Below, one piece after another: positions 1 to 6,732 of a DNA stretch of 11,950 bases; within the stretch, counting starts at the first letter, position 1; every line of letters starts with the position of its first letter. Both the position numbers and the translations under genes were made by a program. Origin of the DNA: Pedosphaera sp. (GTDB lineage: Bacteria > Verrucomicrobiota > Verrucomicrobiae > Limisphaerales > Pedosphaeraceae); the NCBI GenBank assembly GCA_028293265.1, contig JAQGPB010000217.1:1-11950 (forward strand), written 5' to 3'. The notes beneath the pieces were generated by a model, which was not told the origin of the DNA, did not search any database, and saw nothing but the letters and a program-made list of their open reading frames with translations.

Positions 1-2
1 TT

Positions 3-1469
3 CCCGACCCCAAGACCGGCATCGGGCGGATCATGCTGAAAGCGCCTTCCGCCCCGGAGGTGTATGTGGACGAAACGCTAACGTTGATCCTGGGCCAATT
101 TATTCGCAGCGCAGTCAAGCCGGCGACCAACGGCTATCACGGAGCGCACCTGACCGGCCCGCTCGGATTTGATCTCGTCTCGCAGCCGTTGGGCGCTACC
201 AAGCCGGTGCTGATCGCGGTGCGGGCGGACAAAATTCCTTACAGTTACCAGGTGGCGCAGTTTTTTCCAAAACATCCCCTTGGCGGCAATTCGGCCGTAC
301 AAAGCGAAATCCAGGCGCGACCCATCGGCACCAATGCTTTCGAGGTATATCTTAGCCCGCCGCCGGGCATCTCCGCCGCGGACTATCTGGCCTGGAGCGA
401 TCAATTTGCCGATGACTTCAACGCCATCCACGAGGCGTCCAAACGGCCTTATGCGCGCATGGACGGCGATTACGAAAATCCGGCGGCTGTGCCCATTCCG
501 AATTTTGTCTGCGTCCGGACTACCGCGCAGACCATCGCGCAACGCGCCCAATGTTACCTGCTGCTAAACCAGCCGGAGCAAGCCCTGCGGGAAATGCTGC
601 TGCTGCGCGACCTTTGCCGCCTGATGGAACCACGGCCAACCGGCCGGCCCATGACTTTGGTCGCGGCAATGATCAACTCCGCGGTCACGGGCCTTTACGT
701 GAGCACGCTGGCCGACGGCTTGCGATTGCAAGTATGGCGCGAGCCGGAACTGGCGGCGCTCGAAGAACAGCTCAAGCAGATCAATCTGCCGCCCTTGCTG
801 GCGCAATCGTTGGATTGCACACGCGTCTCTTCCTGCCACGTCATTGAAACCTTGACCGCGGATAACATGGATCGCGTCATCGCCGGTTCCGACCGGCCAC
901 AGGATCCCTGGCAGAAGCTGCGCGACCCGACCTACCGTTTTCTCAAATTCGCGCCACGCGGGTGGGCTTATCAAAACATGGCCACCATCGCCCAGATTCA
1001 TCAAGATGTGTCCAACGGAATTGATTTGACGAACGGCTGCATCCGCCCGGGCCAGGCGGAAAACATGGCCCGGGAAGTGCAATCCCGCTTCAGCCACCCC
1101 GCGCTGTTCGCCTGTCTGGCGGGGATAATGGTGCCCAACTACATCCACGCAACCCAAAACGTCGCGCGCAATCAGACGCTGGCAAATGAGGCGCGCGTCG
1201 CCTGCGCACTGGAGCGGCACCGCCTCGCTCGCGGCCTCTATCCCGAAACGCTGGAACCGCTCGTGCCCCAATTCATTGACCAGCTTCCGCGCGACCTCAT
1301 CGGTGGCCAGCCGTTGAAATACCGCAAAGAAGGCGAACAATTCACGCTTTACTCCATCGGCTGGAACGAACGCGATGACGGCGGCCTGTCAGTGATGAAG
1401 AGCGACGGCACCGGTGACTTGACCAAAGCCGACTGGGTCTGGCCGAATCGGGAAAAGATTACGAGATGA
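3..1469 (+). CDS. Unrecognised protein, 5' end outside window
   Basis: This reading frame is open from the first bases of the window to a TGA at 1467-1469. The first ATG is at 33, but the codons before it (P-D-P-K-T-G-I-G-R-I) read like ordinary protein, so the gene probably starts upstream and 33 is internal. At least 478 residues are visible. I recognise no catalytic motif. The middle (about residues 165-260 from the ATG) is Leu/Ala-rich and probably helical. The C-terminus carries a block with 'LARGLYPETLEPLVPQF', 'LPRDLIGGQPLKY' and 'LYSIGWNERDDGG'. From memory, this block recurs at the C-termini of uncharacterised Verrucomicrobiota and Planctomycetota proteins, often next to secretion or pseudopilin-like proteins. 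No function is assigned. The gene is surely coding, because the frame is long and its amino-acid composition is sensible. The antisense frame at 564-1340 is a shadow of it. Confidence 0.8.
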   Translation, partial: PDPKTGIGRIMLKAPSAPEVYVDETLTLILGQFIRSAVKPATNGYHGAHLTGPLGFDLVSQPLGATKPVLIAVRADKIPYSYQVAQFFPKHPLGGNSAVQSEIQARPIGTNAFEVYLSPPPGISAADYLAWSDQFADDFNAIHEASKRPYARMDGDYENPAAVPIPNFVCVRTTAQTIAQRAQCYLLLNQPEQALREMLLLRDLCRLMEPRPTGRPMTLVAAMINSAVTGLYVSTLADGLRLQVWREPELAALEEQLKQINLPPLLAQSLDCTRVSSCHVIETLTADNMDRVIAGSDRPQDPWQKLRDPTYRFLKFAPRGWAYQNMATIAQIHQDVSNGIDLTNGCIRPGQAENMAREVQSRFSHPALFACLAGIMVPNYIHATQNVARNQTLANEARVACALERHRLARGLYPETLEPLVPQFIDQLPRDLIGGQPLKYRKEGEQFTLYSIGWNERDDGGLSVMKSDGTGDLTKADWVWPNREKITR

Positions 1470-1529
1470 GCAAAGTGCCTGCCCATTTGGCCATTGGACA
1501 ATGCGCGGCATTTGCCGCTACCATCCGTC

Positions 1530-2441
1530 ATGCGTGTTTTAATCGTCGGTTGTGGGTATGTGGGTACTGCGTTGGGCGCGGAGTTGGCGCGGCAGGGGCA
1601 CGAGGTGTTTGGGGTAAGGCGCACGGCGGAGGGCGAGGCGGAACTTGCGGCGGCAGGGATCAAGTTGCTGGTCGCGGACGTGACCAAGCCGGAAGAATTG
1701 GCCGCTTTGCCGGGGCCGTTTGATTGGGTTGTGAATTGTGTATCTTCGACACGCGGCGGGGTGGAGGAATATCGCGCGGTTTACTTGCAGGGAACCCGAA
1801 ACTTGATCGAATGGCTGTCCGCCGCGCCGCCGAAAAAATTTGTCTATACGAGCAGCACCAGTGTTTACGGGCAGACGGACAGTTCGCCAGTGAAAGAAAC
1901 CAGTTCCACCGACCCGGCAAGCGACACCAGCCGGGTGTTGGTCGAAACAGAAAAAATGTTGCTCGAGGCGGCGCAGCAAAAAAAATTCCCGGCGGTGGTC
2001 TTGCGGGTGGCGGGGATTTACGGCCCGGAGCGGGGGCATTTATTCCTGCAATATTTGAAAAACGAGGCGAAGATCGCCGGGAAAGGCGAGCGCCTCATCA
2101 ACATGATTCACCGGGATGACCTGGTCGGGGTGATCATCGCGGCGCTGAAAAACGGCCGGCCGGGGGAAATTTACAATGCCGTGGATGACGAGCCGGTCGC
2201 GCAGATACATTTTTTCCGCTGGCTGTCCGAAACGCTGGGCAAATGGATGCCGCCCTTTGCGACCGAAGAGGAAAGCGCGGAACGCAAGCGCGGGTTGACC
2301 AACAAAAAAGTGCAAAACCGCCGGCTCAAGATGGAGCTCGGTTATCAGTTCAAATACCCGAATTTCCGCAAGGGCTACACCGCGGAAATTCAGCGCCTCG
2401 ATCAGGCCGGCAAGCTGAACATCGAGCCGGAGCCGAGATAA
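1530..2441 (+). CDS. Atypical SDR / NAD-dependent epimerase-dehydratase family protein (YeeZ-like)
   Basis: Extended short-chain dehydrogenase/reductase fold of 303 residues. The N-terminus is a Rossmann beta-alpha-beta unit with GCGYVG (residues 7-12, a GxGxxG dinucleotide site), followed by 'FGVRR' near residues 27-31 and 'VADVTKPEEL' near 48-57. The central strand 'FVYTSSTSVYG' (104-114) matches the S-S-T-x-V-Y-G signature of COG0451 proteins. The usual catalytic YxxxK is missing: the expected place (about 132-142) reads 'DTSRVLVETEK'. This is why I call it an atypical SDR like YeeZ rather than a true sugar epimerase. 'HRDDLVGVI' and 'GEIYNAVDDEP' are typical C-terminal family blocks. I chose the ATG at 1530 because it places the glycine-rich loop at the N-terminus; a TTG at 1494 would add 12 unlikely residues. 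The substrate is unknown and binding of NAD(P) is inferred. Confidence 0.88.
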   Translation: MRVLIVGCGYVGTALGAELARQGHEVFGVRRTAEGEAELAAAGIKLLVADVTKPEELAALPGPFDWVVNCVSSTRGGVEEYRAVYLQGTRNLIEWLSAAPPKKFVYTSSTSVYGQTDSSPVKETSSTDPASDTSRVLVETEKMLLEAAQQKKFPAVVLRVAGIYGPERGHLFLQYLKNEAKIAGKGERLINMIHRDDLVGVIIAALKNGRPGEIYNAVDDEPVAQIHFFRWLSETLGKWMPPFATEEESAERKRGLTNKKVQNRRLKMELGYQFKYPNFRKGYTAEIQRLDQAGKLNIEPEPR

Positions 2442-2468
2442 ACGAAAAATTGAATGGCTTTTTGGCAA

Positions 2469-2480
2469 CTACTGTTGTAG
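2469..2480. promoter_or_regulatory. Putative BlaI/MecI-family operator
   Basis: CTAC-TGTT-GTAG is an inverted repeat 35 bp upstream of the blaI-like start. Its core TACTGTTGTA (2470-2479) matches 7 of the 8 fixed positions of the TACANNTGTA box bound by BlaI, MecI and CopY repressors. The position suggests autoregulation. No convincing -35/-10 pair could be placed around it. Confidence 0.5.
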
Positions 2481-2514
2481 GTAAATGGCGGCTGTTGTTA
2501 CTCCAAGACTCAGT

Positions 2515-2889
2515 ATGGCGACGCAAATTCCAGTCATCAGCGAAGCGGAATGGAAAGTGATGAAGGTCCTCTGGGCCAAGTCGCCGCTTTCCGCCATGGA
2601 AATCATCCAGGCGCTCGCCGGAACTGAGGACTGGCATCCCAACACGGTCAAGACGCTCTTGAGCCGCCTGCACAAGAAAAAGGCGCTGGGCGTCGAGCAG
2701 GTGAAGAATCTTTACTTGTATCGCCCGCTGGTTTCGGAGGCGGATTGCGTGAAAACGGAGAGCGATTCCTTTTTGCACCGCGTATTTGGCGGCTCGGTGA
2801 AGCCGCTGTTGATGCATTTCGTCGAGAAGCAGCAGTTGTCCTCGCAGGATCTGGATGAGTTGAAGAAGATTTTGCGGCAGAAGAAGTAA
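2515..2889 (+). CDS. blaI: BlaI/MecI/CopY-family transcriptional repressor
   Basis: A 124-residue winged-helix repressor. The start 'IPVISEAEWKVMKVLW', then 'SAMEIIQAL' and 'WHPNTVKTLLSRLHKKKAL' (recognition helix region, about residues 40-60) are diagnostic of the Penicillinase_R family. The C-terminal dimerisation helices include 'SFLHRVFGGSVKPLL' and 'LSSQDLDELKKILRQKK'. Family members bind as dimers to TACANNTGTA-type operators and, in staphylococci, are cleaved when a BlaR1/MecR1 sensor protease is activated. No blaR1-like gene lies on either side here, so this is an orphan copy whose signal and targets are unknown. I prefer the ATG at 2515 over 2485 because family proteins begin a few residues before I-S-E-A-E-W. 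The ORF runs to TAA. The protein probably represses itself through the site at 2469-2480. Confidence 0.9.
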   Translation: MATQIPVISEAEWKVMKVLWAKSPLSAMEIIQALAGTEDWHPNTVKTLLSRLHKKKALGVEQVKNLYLYRPLVSEADCVKTESDSFLHRVFGGSVKPLLMHFVEKQQLSSQDLDELKKILRQKK

Positions 2890-3005
2890 AGCGGGTTGTT
2901 CACCTACTTGTCCCTCGGACGAGAAAAAGAGATATAGGGAGGCAGTGTGCGAATCCATCCGGTGGAAGCTCGCCTACGAGACAATTAAACAAGGACAACA
3001 AAAAT

Positions 3006-3548
3006 ATGAGCACGTTACGGGAAACATTTCTGCATCAATTGATGGACATTTACGACGCCGAAAAACAACTGGTCAAGGCGTTGCCAAAGATCGCCAAGGC
3101 CGCCCAGAATCAGGAGCTGAGGAGCGCCATCGAATCGCACCTGGAGGAAACCGAAGGCCACGTGGAACGGCTGGACCAGGTGTTCGACATCATCGGGGCG
3201 CCGGCCAAGGGGAAAAGATGCCAGGGAATGATGGGCCTGCTCGAAGAAGGGCAGGAAATTATCAAGGACAAGGAAGGCGACGCCGCCTTGATTTGCGCCG
3301 CGCAGAAGGTGGAGCATTATGAAATCGCCACTTACGGCTGTCTGCAAACCTGGGCGCGGCTGCTGGGCGAGGACGACGCAGCCGATCTGCTGGAGGAAAC
3401 CCTGGAGGAGGAAAAGGCGGCGGATGACAGATTGACCGCCCTGGCCGAGGGCATCATCAACGTGGACGAAGGCCAGGAAGAAGTGGAGGAAACCGAAACC
3501 AGACGCGGCGGGCGCACCAGGATGTCCGGCGAGAGCCGGCGCGGCTGA
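3006..3548 (+). CDS. DUF892 (YciE/YciF-like) ferritin-fold protein
   Basis: A 180-residue helical protein of the DUF892 family, a ferritin-like four-helix bundle found in stress-induced YciE and YciF. Residues 1-33 ('LRETFLHQLMDIYDAEKQLVKALPK') are the canonical first helix with the carboxylate E19. 'IESHLEETEGHVERL' (42-56), 'KVEHYEIATYG' (101-111) and the E-rich 'ETLEEEKAADDRL' segment supply the Glu/His residues expected at a di-metal site. The last ~25 residues are an acidic stretch followed by an Arg/Gly-rich tail, which looks disordered and is not part of the fold. An AAGGA at 2991-2995 lies 10 bases before the ATG, one of the few clear ribosome binding sites in this window. Biochemical function in this family is not settled; roles in oxidative or osmotic stress are proposed. 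The gene stands alone and is followed by a repeat hairpin. Confidence 0.9.
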   Translation: MSTLRETFLHQLMDIYDAEKQLVKALPKIAKAAQNQELRSAIESHLEETEGHVERLDQVFDIIGAPAKGKRCQGMMGLLEEGQEIIKDKEGDAALICAAQKVEHYEIATYGCLQTWARLLGEDDAADLLEETLEEEKAADDRLTALAEGIINVDEGQEEVEETETRRGGRTRMSGESRRG

Positions 3549-3578
3549 GAATCTATCCCGGGAGAAACGCCCTCTTCT

Positions 3579-3611
3579 CCCTCTCCCCGCGAGGAACGAG
3601 TGGGGAGAGGG
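3579..3611. repeat. Dispersed GC hairpin repeat, copy A
   Basis: CCCTCTCCCC (3579-3588) and GGGGAGAGGG (3602-3611) form a perfect 10-bp stem around a 13-base loop, followed by a second G-rich run at 3614-3624. It lies between the convergent DUF892 and dciA genes, so it could end both transcripts, though it has no clean U-tract. It belongs with 4235-4267, 6451-6471 and the half copy at 8303-8319. Confidence 0.75.
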
Positions 3612-3634
3612 TTGGGGAGAGGGGTTGCTCTTTT

Positions 3635-3687
3635 CCATGGTTCATGGGCAGGGGGGATGCCACGTCAACTGGAATAGGCTCTGAAGC
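3635..3687. repeat. Dispersed repeat trailing segment, copy A
   Basis: This segment can be aligned with 4333-4380: both share GGTTCATG, GATGCCACG or AATGCCACG, and ATAGGC followed by AAGC. It lies just 3' of hairpin copy A, as its partner lies 3' of copy B, which suggests one composite element whose inner part varies in length. Confidence 0.55.
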
Positions 3688-3696
3688 GCAAGAGCC

Positions 3697-4110
3697 CTAC
3701 CCAACCCGGAAGGAAATGCGGGTGATCAGCTCCCGGCCAAAGCCATGCTGGAGACGGTCGAGAATTTCCTTCCGGCGATAACGGACTATTTCGTCGAGCC
3801 AGGGGCTGCTGTCCACGGTGACGAACAGCGTGCCCTTGTGCAGCCCCGTGGGTTGGGCATGGGCGACGATGCGCGGGTCAATCAGGCTGTTCCAAACCTT
3901 CATGACCTCGGCCTCGGCTCGGCGGCGATCCATGCGCAAATCGGTGAGAACTTTGGGCATGATGTCGCCGACCTTGCGGGCCCGCAAAGCCCGGGCCTTT
4001 TCGAGCGGGGAAATATCCAGGCCGCGCCACTGCGCCAAGACGCGCGTGCGGGCGTCGGCCTTCGGCGGACCTAGTTTGAATTTGCGAAATGGCTTGGGGA
4101 TGACGGCCAC
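3697..4110 (-). CDS. dciA: DciA-type DUF721 protein (replicative helicase loader/partner)
   Basis: A 137-residue DUF721 protein. DUF721/DciA proteins interact with the replicative helicase DnaB and help it at the origin in bacteria that lack DnaC or DnaI. The diagnostic domain is the C-terminal half: 'VWNSLIDPRIVAHAQP' (about 71-86), 'LHKGTLFVTVDSSPWLDEIVRYRRKEIL' (about 88-116) and a final 'ISFRVG' strand. The order and spacing fit the KH-like fold of the family. The N-terminal ~50 residues are basic and probably flexible. The start is GTG (complement of 4108-4110); no ATG lies close upstream. The gene stands alone, converges on the DUF892 gene, and is enclosed by two copies of a composite repeat. 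Assignment to DUF721 is firm. Use as a helicase loader in this organism is inferred from the family. Confidence 0.82.
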   Translation of the reverse strand: MAVIPKPFRKFKLGPPKADARTRVLAQWRGLDISPLEKARALRARKVGDIMPKVLTDLRMDRRRAEAEVMKVWNSLIDPRIVAHAQPTGLHKGTLFVTVDSSPWLDEIVRYRRKEILDRLQHGFGRELITRISFRVG

Positions 4111-4234
4111 GGGCTGAAGTTTAAATCACCACGGAATTCTGGCAATCCTTATCCCGCGTCGCGCGTGCCCCAATCATCACCATCCTGCTCAAAACCATCG
4201 CCAAAGGGTGAAATATCCCCGCGAGCCTTCTTCT

Positions 4235-4267
4235 CCCTCGCCCCACGACGCAGGAGTGGGGAGAGGG
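4235..4267. repeat. Dispersed GC hairpin repeat, copy B
   Basis: CCCTCGCCCCAC (4235-4246) pairs with GTGGGGAGAGGG (4256-4267) with one mismatch around a 9-base loop. It shares TTCTCCCTC...GAGTGGGGAGAGGG with copy A and has the same orientation. It lies upstream of the minus-strand dciA gene. Confidence 0.75.
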
Positions 4268-4332
4268 GCGGCACTATGCGCACCACGACACATAATCCTC
4301 GTAGTTTCAATCATTTCGAACTTCAGCCACTT

Positions 4333-4380
4333 CCGAGGTTCATGAGGGGAATGCCACGCCTACCGGGATAGGCGCTAAGC
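4333..4380. repeat. Dispersed repeat trailing segment, copy B
   Basis: Counterpart of 3635-3687, with GGTTCATGAGGGGAATGCCACG followed by GGGATAGGCGCTAAGC in abbreviated alignment. The distance from the hairpin is longer than in copy A (about 65 bases against 23), so the copies differ by an insertion or deletion. Confidence 0.55.
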
Positions 4381-4390
4381 CGGAACGATT

Positions 4391-4559
4391 CAGTTGGAAT
4401 TGGGGAGCACACGCCTCCAGCGTGTGGTTTATGGCGTCCCGCCGCAAACTTCAATTCCGATATTCCCCAAACCAATCAGTGCTGTGCAAAGGCAAAACGG
4501 GCCGACGGCGTGACGCCGTCGGCTGCACGCGAGATGCGTGCGCTCCCCATTTCCAACTG
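4391..4559. repeat. MITE-like inverted-repeat element with nested hairpins
   Basis: The 54-base arms 4391-4444 and 4506-4559 are inverted copies of each other, matching at 42 of 54 positions by hand count. Both begin CAGTTGGAA and continue TGGGGAGC, CACGC, GCGTG and GGCGTC. Each arm also folds on itself: ACACGC/GCGTGT on the left, GCACGC/GCGTGC on the right. The right arm also ends in a perfect 11-bp palindrome around one base (4501-4523). The 61-base centre has no gene. The element lies 3' of the bufC-like gene and could act as its transcript end. Confidence 0.7.
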
Positions 4560-4578
4560 CATCGTTCCAGCTTAGCGG

Positions 4579-5484
4579 TTAATTGCCTCGTACCCAAAAC
4601 CAGCCAAGCGTCGCCCAATCCTGGAACCACTCGCCCACCGGCGGCATCGCGCCCTTTTCCGGCAGGCTGCGCAAAGCGCGTTCCAGCGACGCCCCGCTTT
4701 GGAGCGCGACGAGCAAGTTGTATTGGGCCGGGTTAAGCCGCTTGTAATAAACAACGTTTTGGTAACGATGGACCGCGAGACGGATCGCGCGGCGCTCGGG
4801 CAATCGCGGTACGCGCTTCCGCGAATGAGCGGACGAGGTCGCGATGGCATTGCTGGCCTCGCCCCGCAAGCGCGGGTTTTCGCGCAGGGCGATGAGGTAA
4901 TCATCCAGCGGCCATGCAAGTTGCAACAAGGTGATATAAGGTTGCAGCCGAAGACGAATCCGCGCCGCATCGCGGCCCAGCAGATCAGCGGCCGCCACCG
5001 GAGCTTTGGCCTCGTTGTCGAAAGCCTCGATATGCGCCCATTCGAGCCGCGCCATGTCCGAGGCCAATTCCCGGAGCGCGCCCGTCCAGCGCGGTTCCAC
5101 TTGGATGAACTCAATCAGCCGCGCACCCAGATCGCGCAAGGTGAAGCGGCGCGACGGATGGCTGGCCAGGTAAGCCACGGCCAGATCGTGAAAGCGGCGT
5201 TCGCCCAGCACCGCGCGCACACCCGGATAATCCTCGGCAAAACATTCCATCAACCGCAGCCAATACTGGCGGTTGTAAATTTCCAGCCGCTCGAATGACG
5301 TCAGCCGTCGGTTGGGCTTGATGAAACTCGCGGCGATTTTTTTCGTTGGGCGGCCATCGCTCCATTCCGGGCGCATCCGTTCCGAGGCCGTCAACGGGCG
5401 CATCACCGCCTGCGCCATCAAACGCTGCAAGGCGCGCAATTCGGCAAGACTCTGACGCTTAGGCCGGGGTGGTTTCGGTTTCAA
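4579..5484 (-). CDS. bufC: DUF2063 BufC/HvfC-family partner of the MNIO enzyme
   Basis: A protein of up to 301 residues with the DUF2063 domain. In characterised systems this protein forms a complex with the DUF692 enzyme and presents the precursor peptide to it. The N-terminal domain shows 'SLAELRALQRLM', then the hallmark 'SFERLEIYNRQYWLRLMECF' and 'DYPGVRAVLGERRFHDLAVAYL', with 'HPSRRFTLRDLGARLIEFI' closing it. The second half ('VHRYQNVVYYKRLNPAQYNLLVAL') matches the C-terminal winged-helix-like domain of HvfC/BufC proteins. The only start placing the full domain in frame is TTG at 5484, inside the last codons of the MNIO gene (26-base overlap), which points to translational coupling. An ATG at 5418 would cut into the domain. 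It acts in the cytoplasm and probably belongs to a bicistron with the upstream enzyme gene. Confidence 0.87.
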   Translation of the reverse strand: MKPKPPRPKRQSLAELRALQRLMAQAVMRPLTASERMRPEWSDGRPTKKIAASFIKPNRRLTSFERLEIYNRQYWLRLMECFAEDYPGVRAVLGERRFHDLAVAYLASHPSRRFTLRDLGARLIEFIQVEPRWTGALRELASDMARLEWAHIEAFDNEAKAPVAAADLLGRDAARIRLRLQPYITLLQLAWPLDDYLIALRENPRLRGEASNAIATSSAHSRKRVPRLPERRAIRLAVHRYQNVVYYKRLNPAQYNLLVALQSGASLERALRSLPEKGAMPPVGEWFQDWATLGWFWVRGN

Positions 5485-6313
5485 GATGGCTGATGAATTG
5501 ATTCGCCTTCAACGCCTCGCCATGCACTTCATCGAAGCTCGGAATGTGCGCATCCCATTCCAGCAACGTCGCGGTGCGGCCGGCCAGCCGCGCCGCATGG
5601 GCGTAGAGTTTCCACACCGGTTCAATCACCGCATGATCGTGCGTGTCCAAAATGTATTTCCGATACCGCGAATGGCCGGCGATGTGCATCTGCGCGACCC
5701 GTTCCACCGGCACATTGTCCAGGTAGGTGAAAGGATCGAAACCATGGTTGAACGACGAGACGTAAATGTTATTTACATCCAGCAAAATGCCGCAATCCGC
5801 GCGTTCGACGACCTCGGTGAGAAATTCCCATTCGGTCATCTCCGAAACGTGAAACTCGGCGTAACTGCTCACGTTCTCGACCGCGATGGGCACCTCCAAA
5901 AAATCACGCGCCTCGCGAATCTTGCGCGCGGCCACCTTGGCGGCGGCAAAAGTATAGGGTATCGGCAGCAAATCATGCGTGTAACGCCCATCCACGCTGC
6001 CCCAGCAAAGATGGTCGGAGAGCCAGGGCGTTTTGGTGCGGCGGACTAGTCGCTTGAGCTTGCGGAGATGCTCGCGGTTCAATGGTTCGGCCGAGCCGAA
6101 GTACATCGAAACGCCATGCTGCACCACGCGGTATTGTTCGAGGATGCGGTCAAGGATTTCGAGCGGGCGGCCGCCCTCGACCATGAAATTCTCGGAGATG
6201 ATTTCGAACCAATCCACCACCGGCTTGCGTTCGAGGATATGCCGGTAATGGGGAATCCGCAGCCCGATGCCGACGCCGTAATCTGTGAATGAGTTAAAGC
6301 GGTTGGCAGGCAT
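5459..6313 (-). CDS. bufB: MNIO (DUF692) multinuclear non-heme iron peptide-modifying enzyme
   Basis: A 284-residue DUF692 protein with a TIM-barrel fold, of typical length. Family members (MbnB, TglH, ChrH, BufB) carry two or three iron ions and oxidatively modify cysteines of precursor peptides. The metal-site motifs are all present: 'IPHYRHIL' (H25 region), 'FEIISENFM' (E41, N42), 'VQHGVSMYFG' (H66), 'WLSDHLCWG' (D100, H101), 'IAVENVSSY' (E146, N147), 'GILLDVNNIYVSS' (D179, N181, N182), 'AQMHIAGHSRY' (H210, H214), 'DTHDHAV' (D223, H225) and 'LLEWDAHIPS' (E252, D254). No key residue seems lost, so it should be active. ATG at 6313 fits the family N-terminus; no Shine-Dalgarno is visible. A TAAAAT (complement of 6337-6342) could be a -10 box but has no good -35. 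The DUF2063 partner overlaps its 3' end and the candidate substrate is encoded 419 bp upstream. Confidence 0.93.
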   Translation of the reverse strand: MPANRFNSFTDYGVGIGLRIPHYRHILERKPVVDWFEIISENFMVEGGRPLEILDRILEQYRVVQHGVSMYFGSAEPLNREHLRKLKRLVRRTKTPWLSDHLCWGSVDGRYTHDLLPIPYTFAAAKVAARKIREARDFLEVPIAVENVSSYAEFHVSEMTEWEFLTEVVERADCGILLDVNNIYVSSFNHGFDPFTYLDNVPVERVAQMHIAGHSRYRKYILDTHDHAVIEPVWKLYAHAARLAGRTATLLEWDAHIPSFDEVHGEALKANQFISHLETETTPA

Positions 6314-6450
6314 AACACGCTGATTGCGGATTGCGGATTTTATTGACGCCTATGTAAGTAATGCACGAAATCCAAGGGCGACGCATTTCCGTCCTGAACG
6401 GGGATTGCAACCATGACCCACAAATCCACCAAATGCGGCCGCTATGTTCC

Positions 6451-6471
6451 CCCTCTCCTCGGGGGAGAGGG
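6451..6471. repeat. Dispersed GC hairpin repeat, copy C
   Basis: CCCTCTCC (6451-6458) and GGAGAGGG (6464-6471) form a perfect 8-bp stem with a TCGGG loop, followed by CCGGGGTGAGGG. It is related to copies A and B and interrupts the transcript path from precursor to MNIO. Confidence 0.7.
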
Positions 6472-6657
6472 CCGGGGTGAGGGCGGTCGTAATCACTGAC
6501 TTTGGCGCGCATTAACATTAATTATCTAGGATTCAACAGATTGCAGAATGGGAGGCAAGCTCCAGAGAAATACCCAGCCCCAATCGCACGCGGACGCAGT
6601 TTCAAGTTCCGGGTTTTGGGTTTTAAACTGGCAAAAGAGCTGGGAGGCAATGCTGAG

Positions 6658-6722
6658 CATCGAACACCGAACTCTGAATGTTCGATGTTCGGAGTTCGAT
6701 GTTGGTTGTTCGATGTTTTGGG
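6658..6722. repeat. 14-bp-period TTCGATGTT tandem repeat with hairpin
   Basis: TTCGATGTT occurs exactly at 6681, 6695 and 6709. An upstream CATCGAAC (6658-6665) pairs with GTTCGATG (6680-6687). It begins 11 bases after the stop codon of the minus-strand precursor gene, so it would be in its 3' untranslated region. Confidence 0.8.
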
Positions 6723-6732
6723 GCGTTTAATT

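Larger units (their letters stand above)
4111..4578. other. Repeat-filled intergenic region between dciA and the bufC-like gene
   Basis: No credible gene lies in these 468 bases; the short plus-strand frames at 4165 and 4422 have no family features. The region holds hairpin copy B, its trailing segment and the inverted-repeat element listed separately. The dciA promoter should lie in 4111-4230, but I see no convincing match on the minus strand. Confidence 0.7.
6314..6732. other. Repeat-rich spacer between precursor peptide and MNIO genes
   Basis: The 419 bases contain no supported gene. They hold the TTCGATGTT array next to the precursor stop codon, hairpin copy C in the middle and a doubled ATTGCGG (about 6323-6336) close to the MNIO start. 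The decamer GTTAATGCGC (minus strand, 6507-6516) also occurs upstream of the precursor gene. Confidence 0.65.

Noticed and set aside
564..1340. Long antisense open frame (258 codons) opposite the first gene
   Set aside because: The sense frame has sensible composition and family-like blocks; the antisense protein is His/Arg/Gln-rich without motifs, a usual GC-rich shadow.
4165..4736. Short plus-strand frames in the dciA-bufC spacer
   Set aside because: They cross hairpin repeats and the inverted-repeat element and have no start signals or family features.
6681..6722. Regular TTCGATGTT array considered as a CRISPR
   Set aside because: The period is 14 bases with 5-base gaps and only three units, far too short for repeats and spacers; no cas gene is present.
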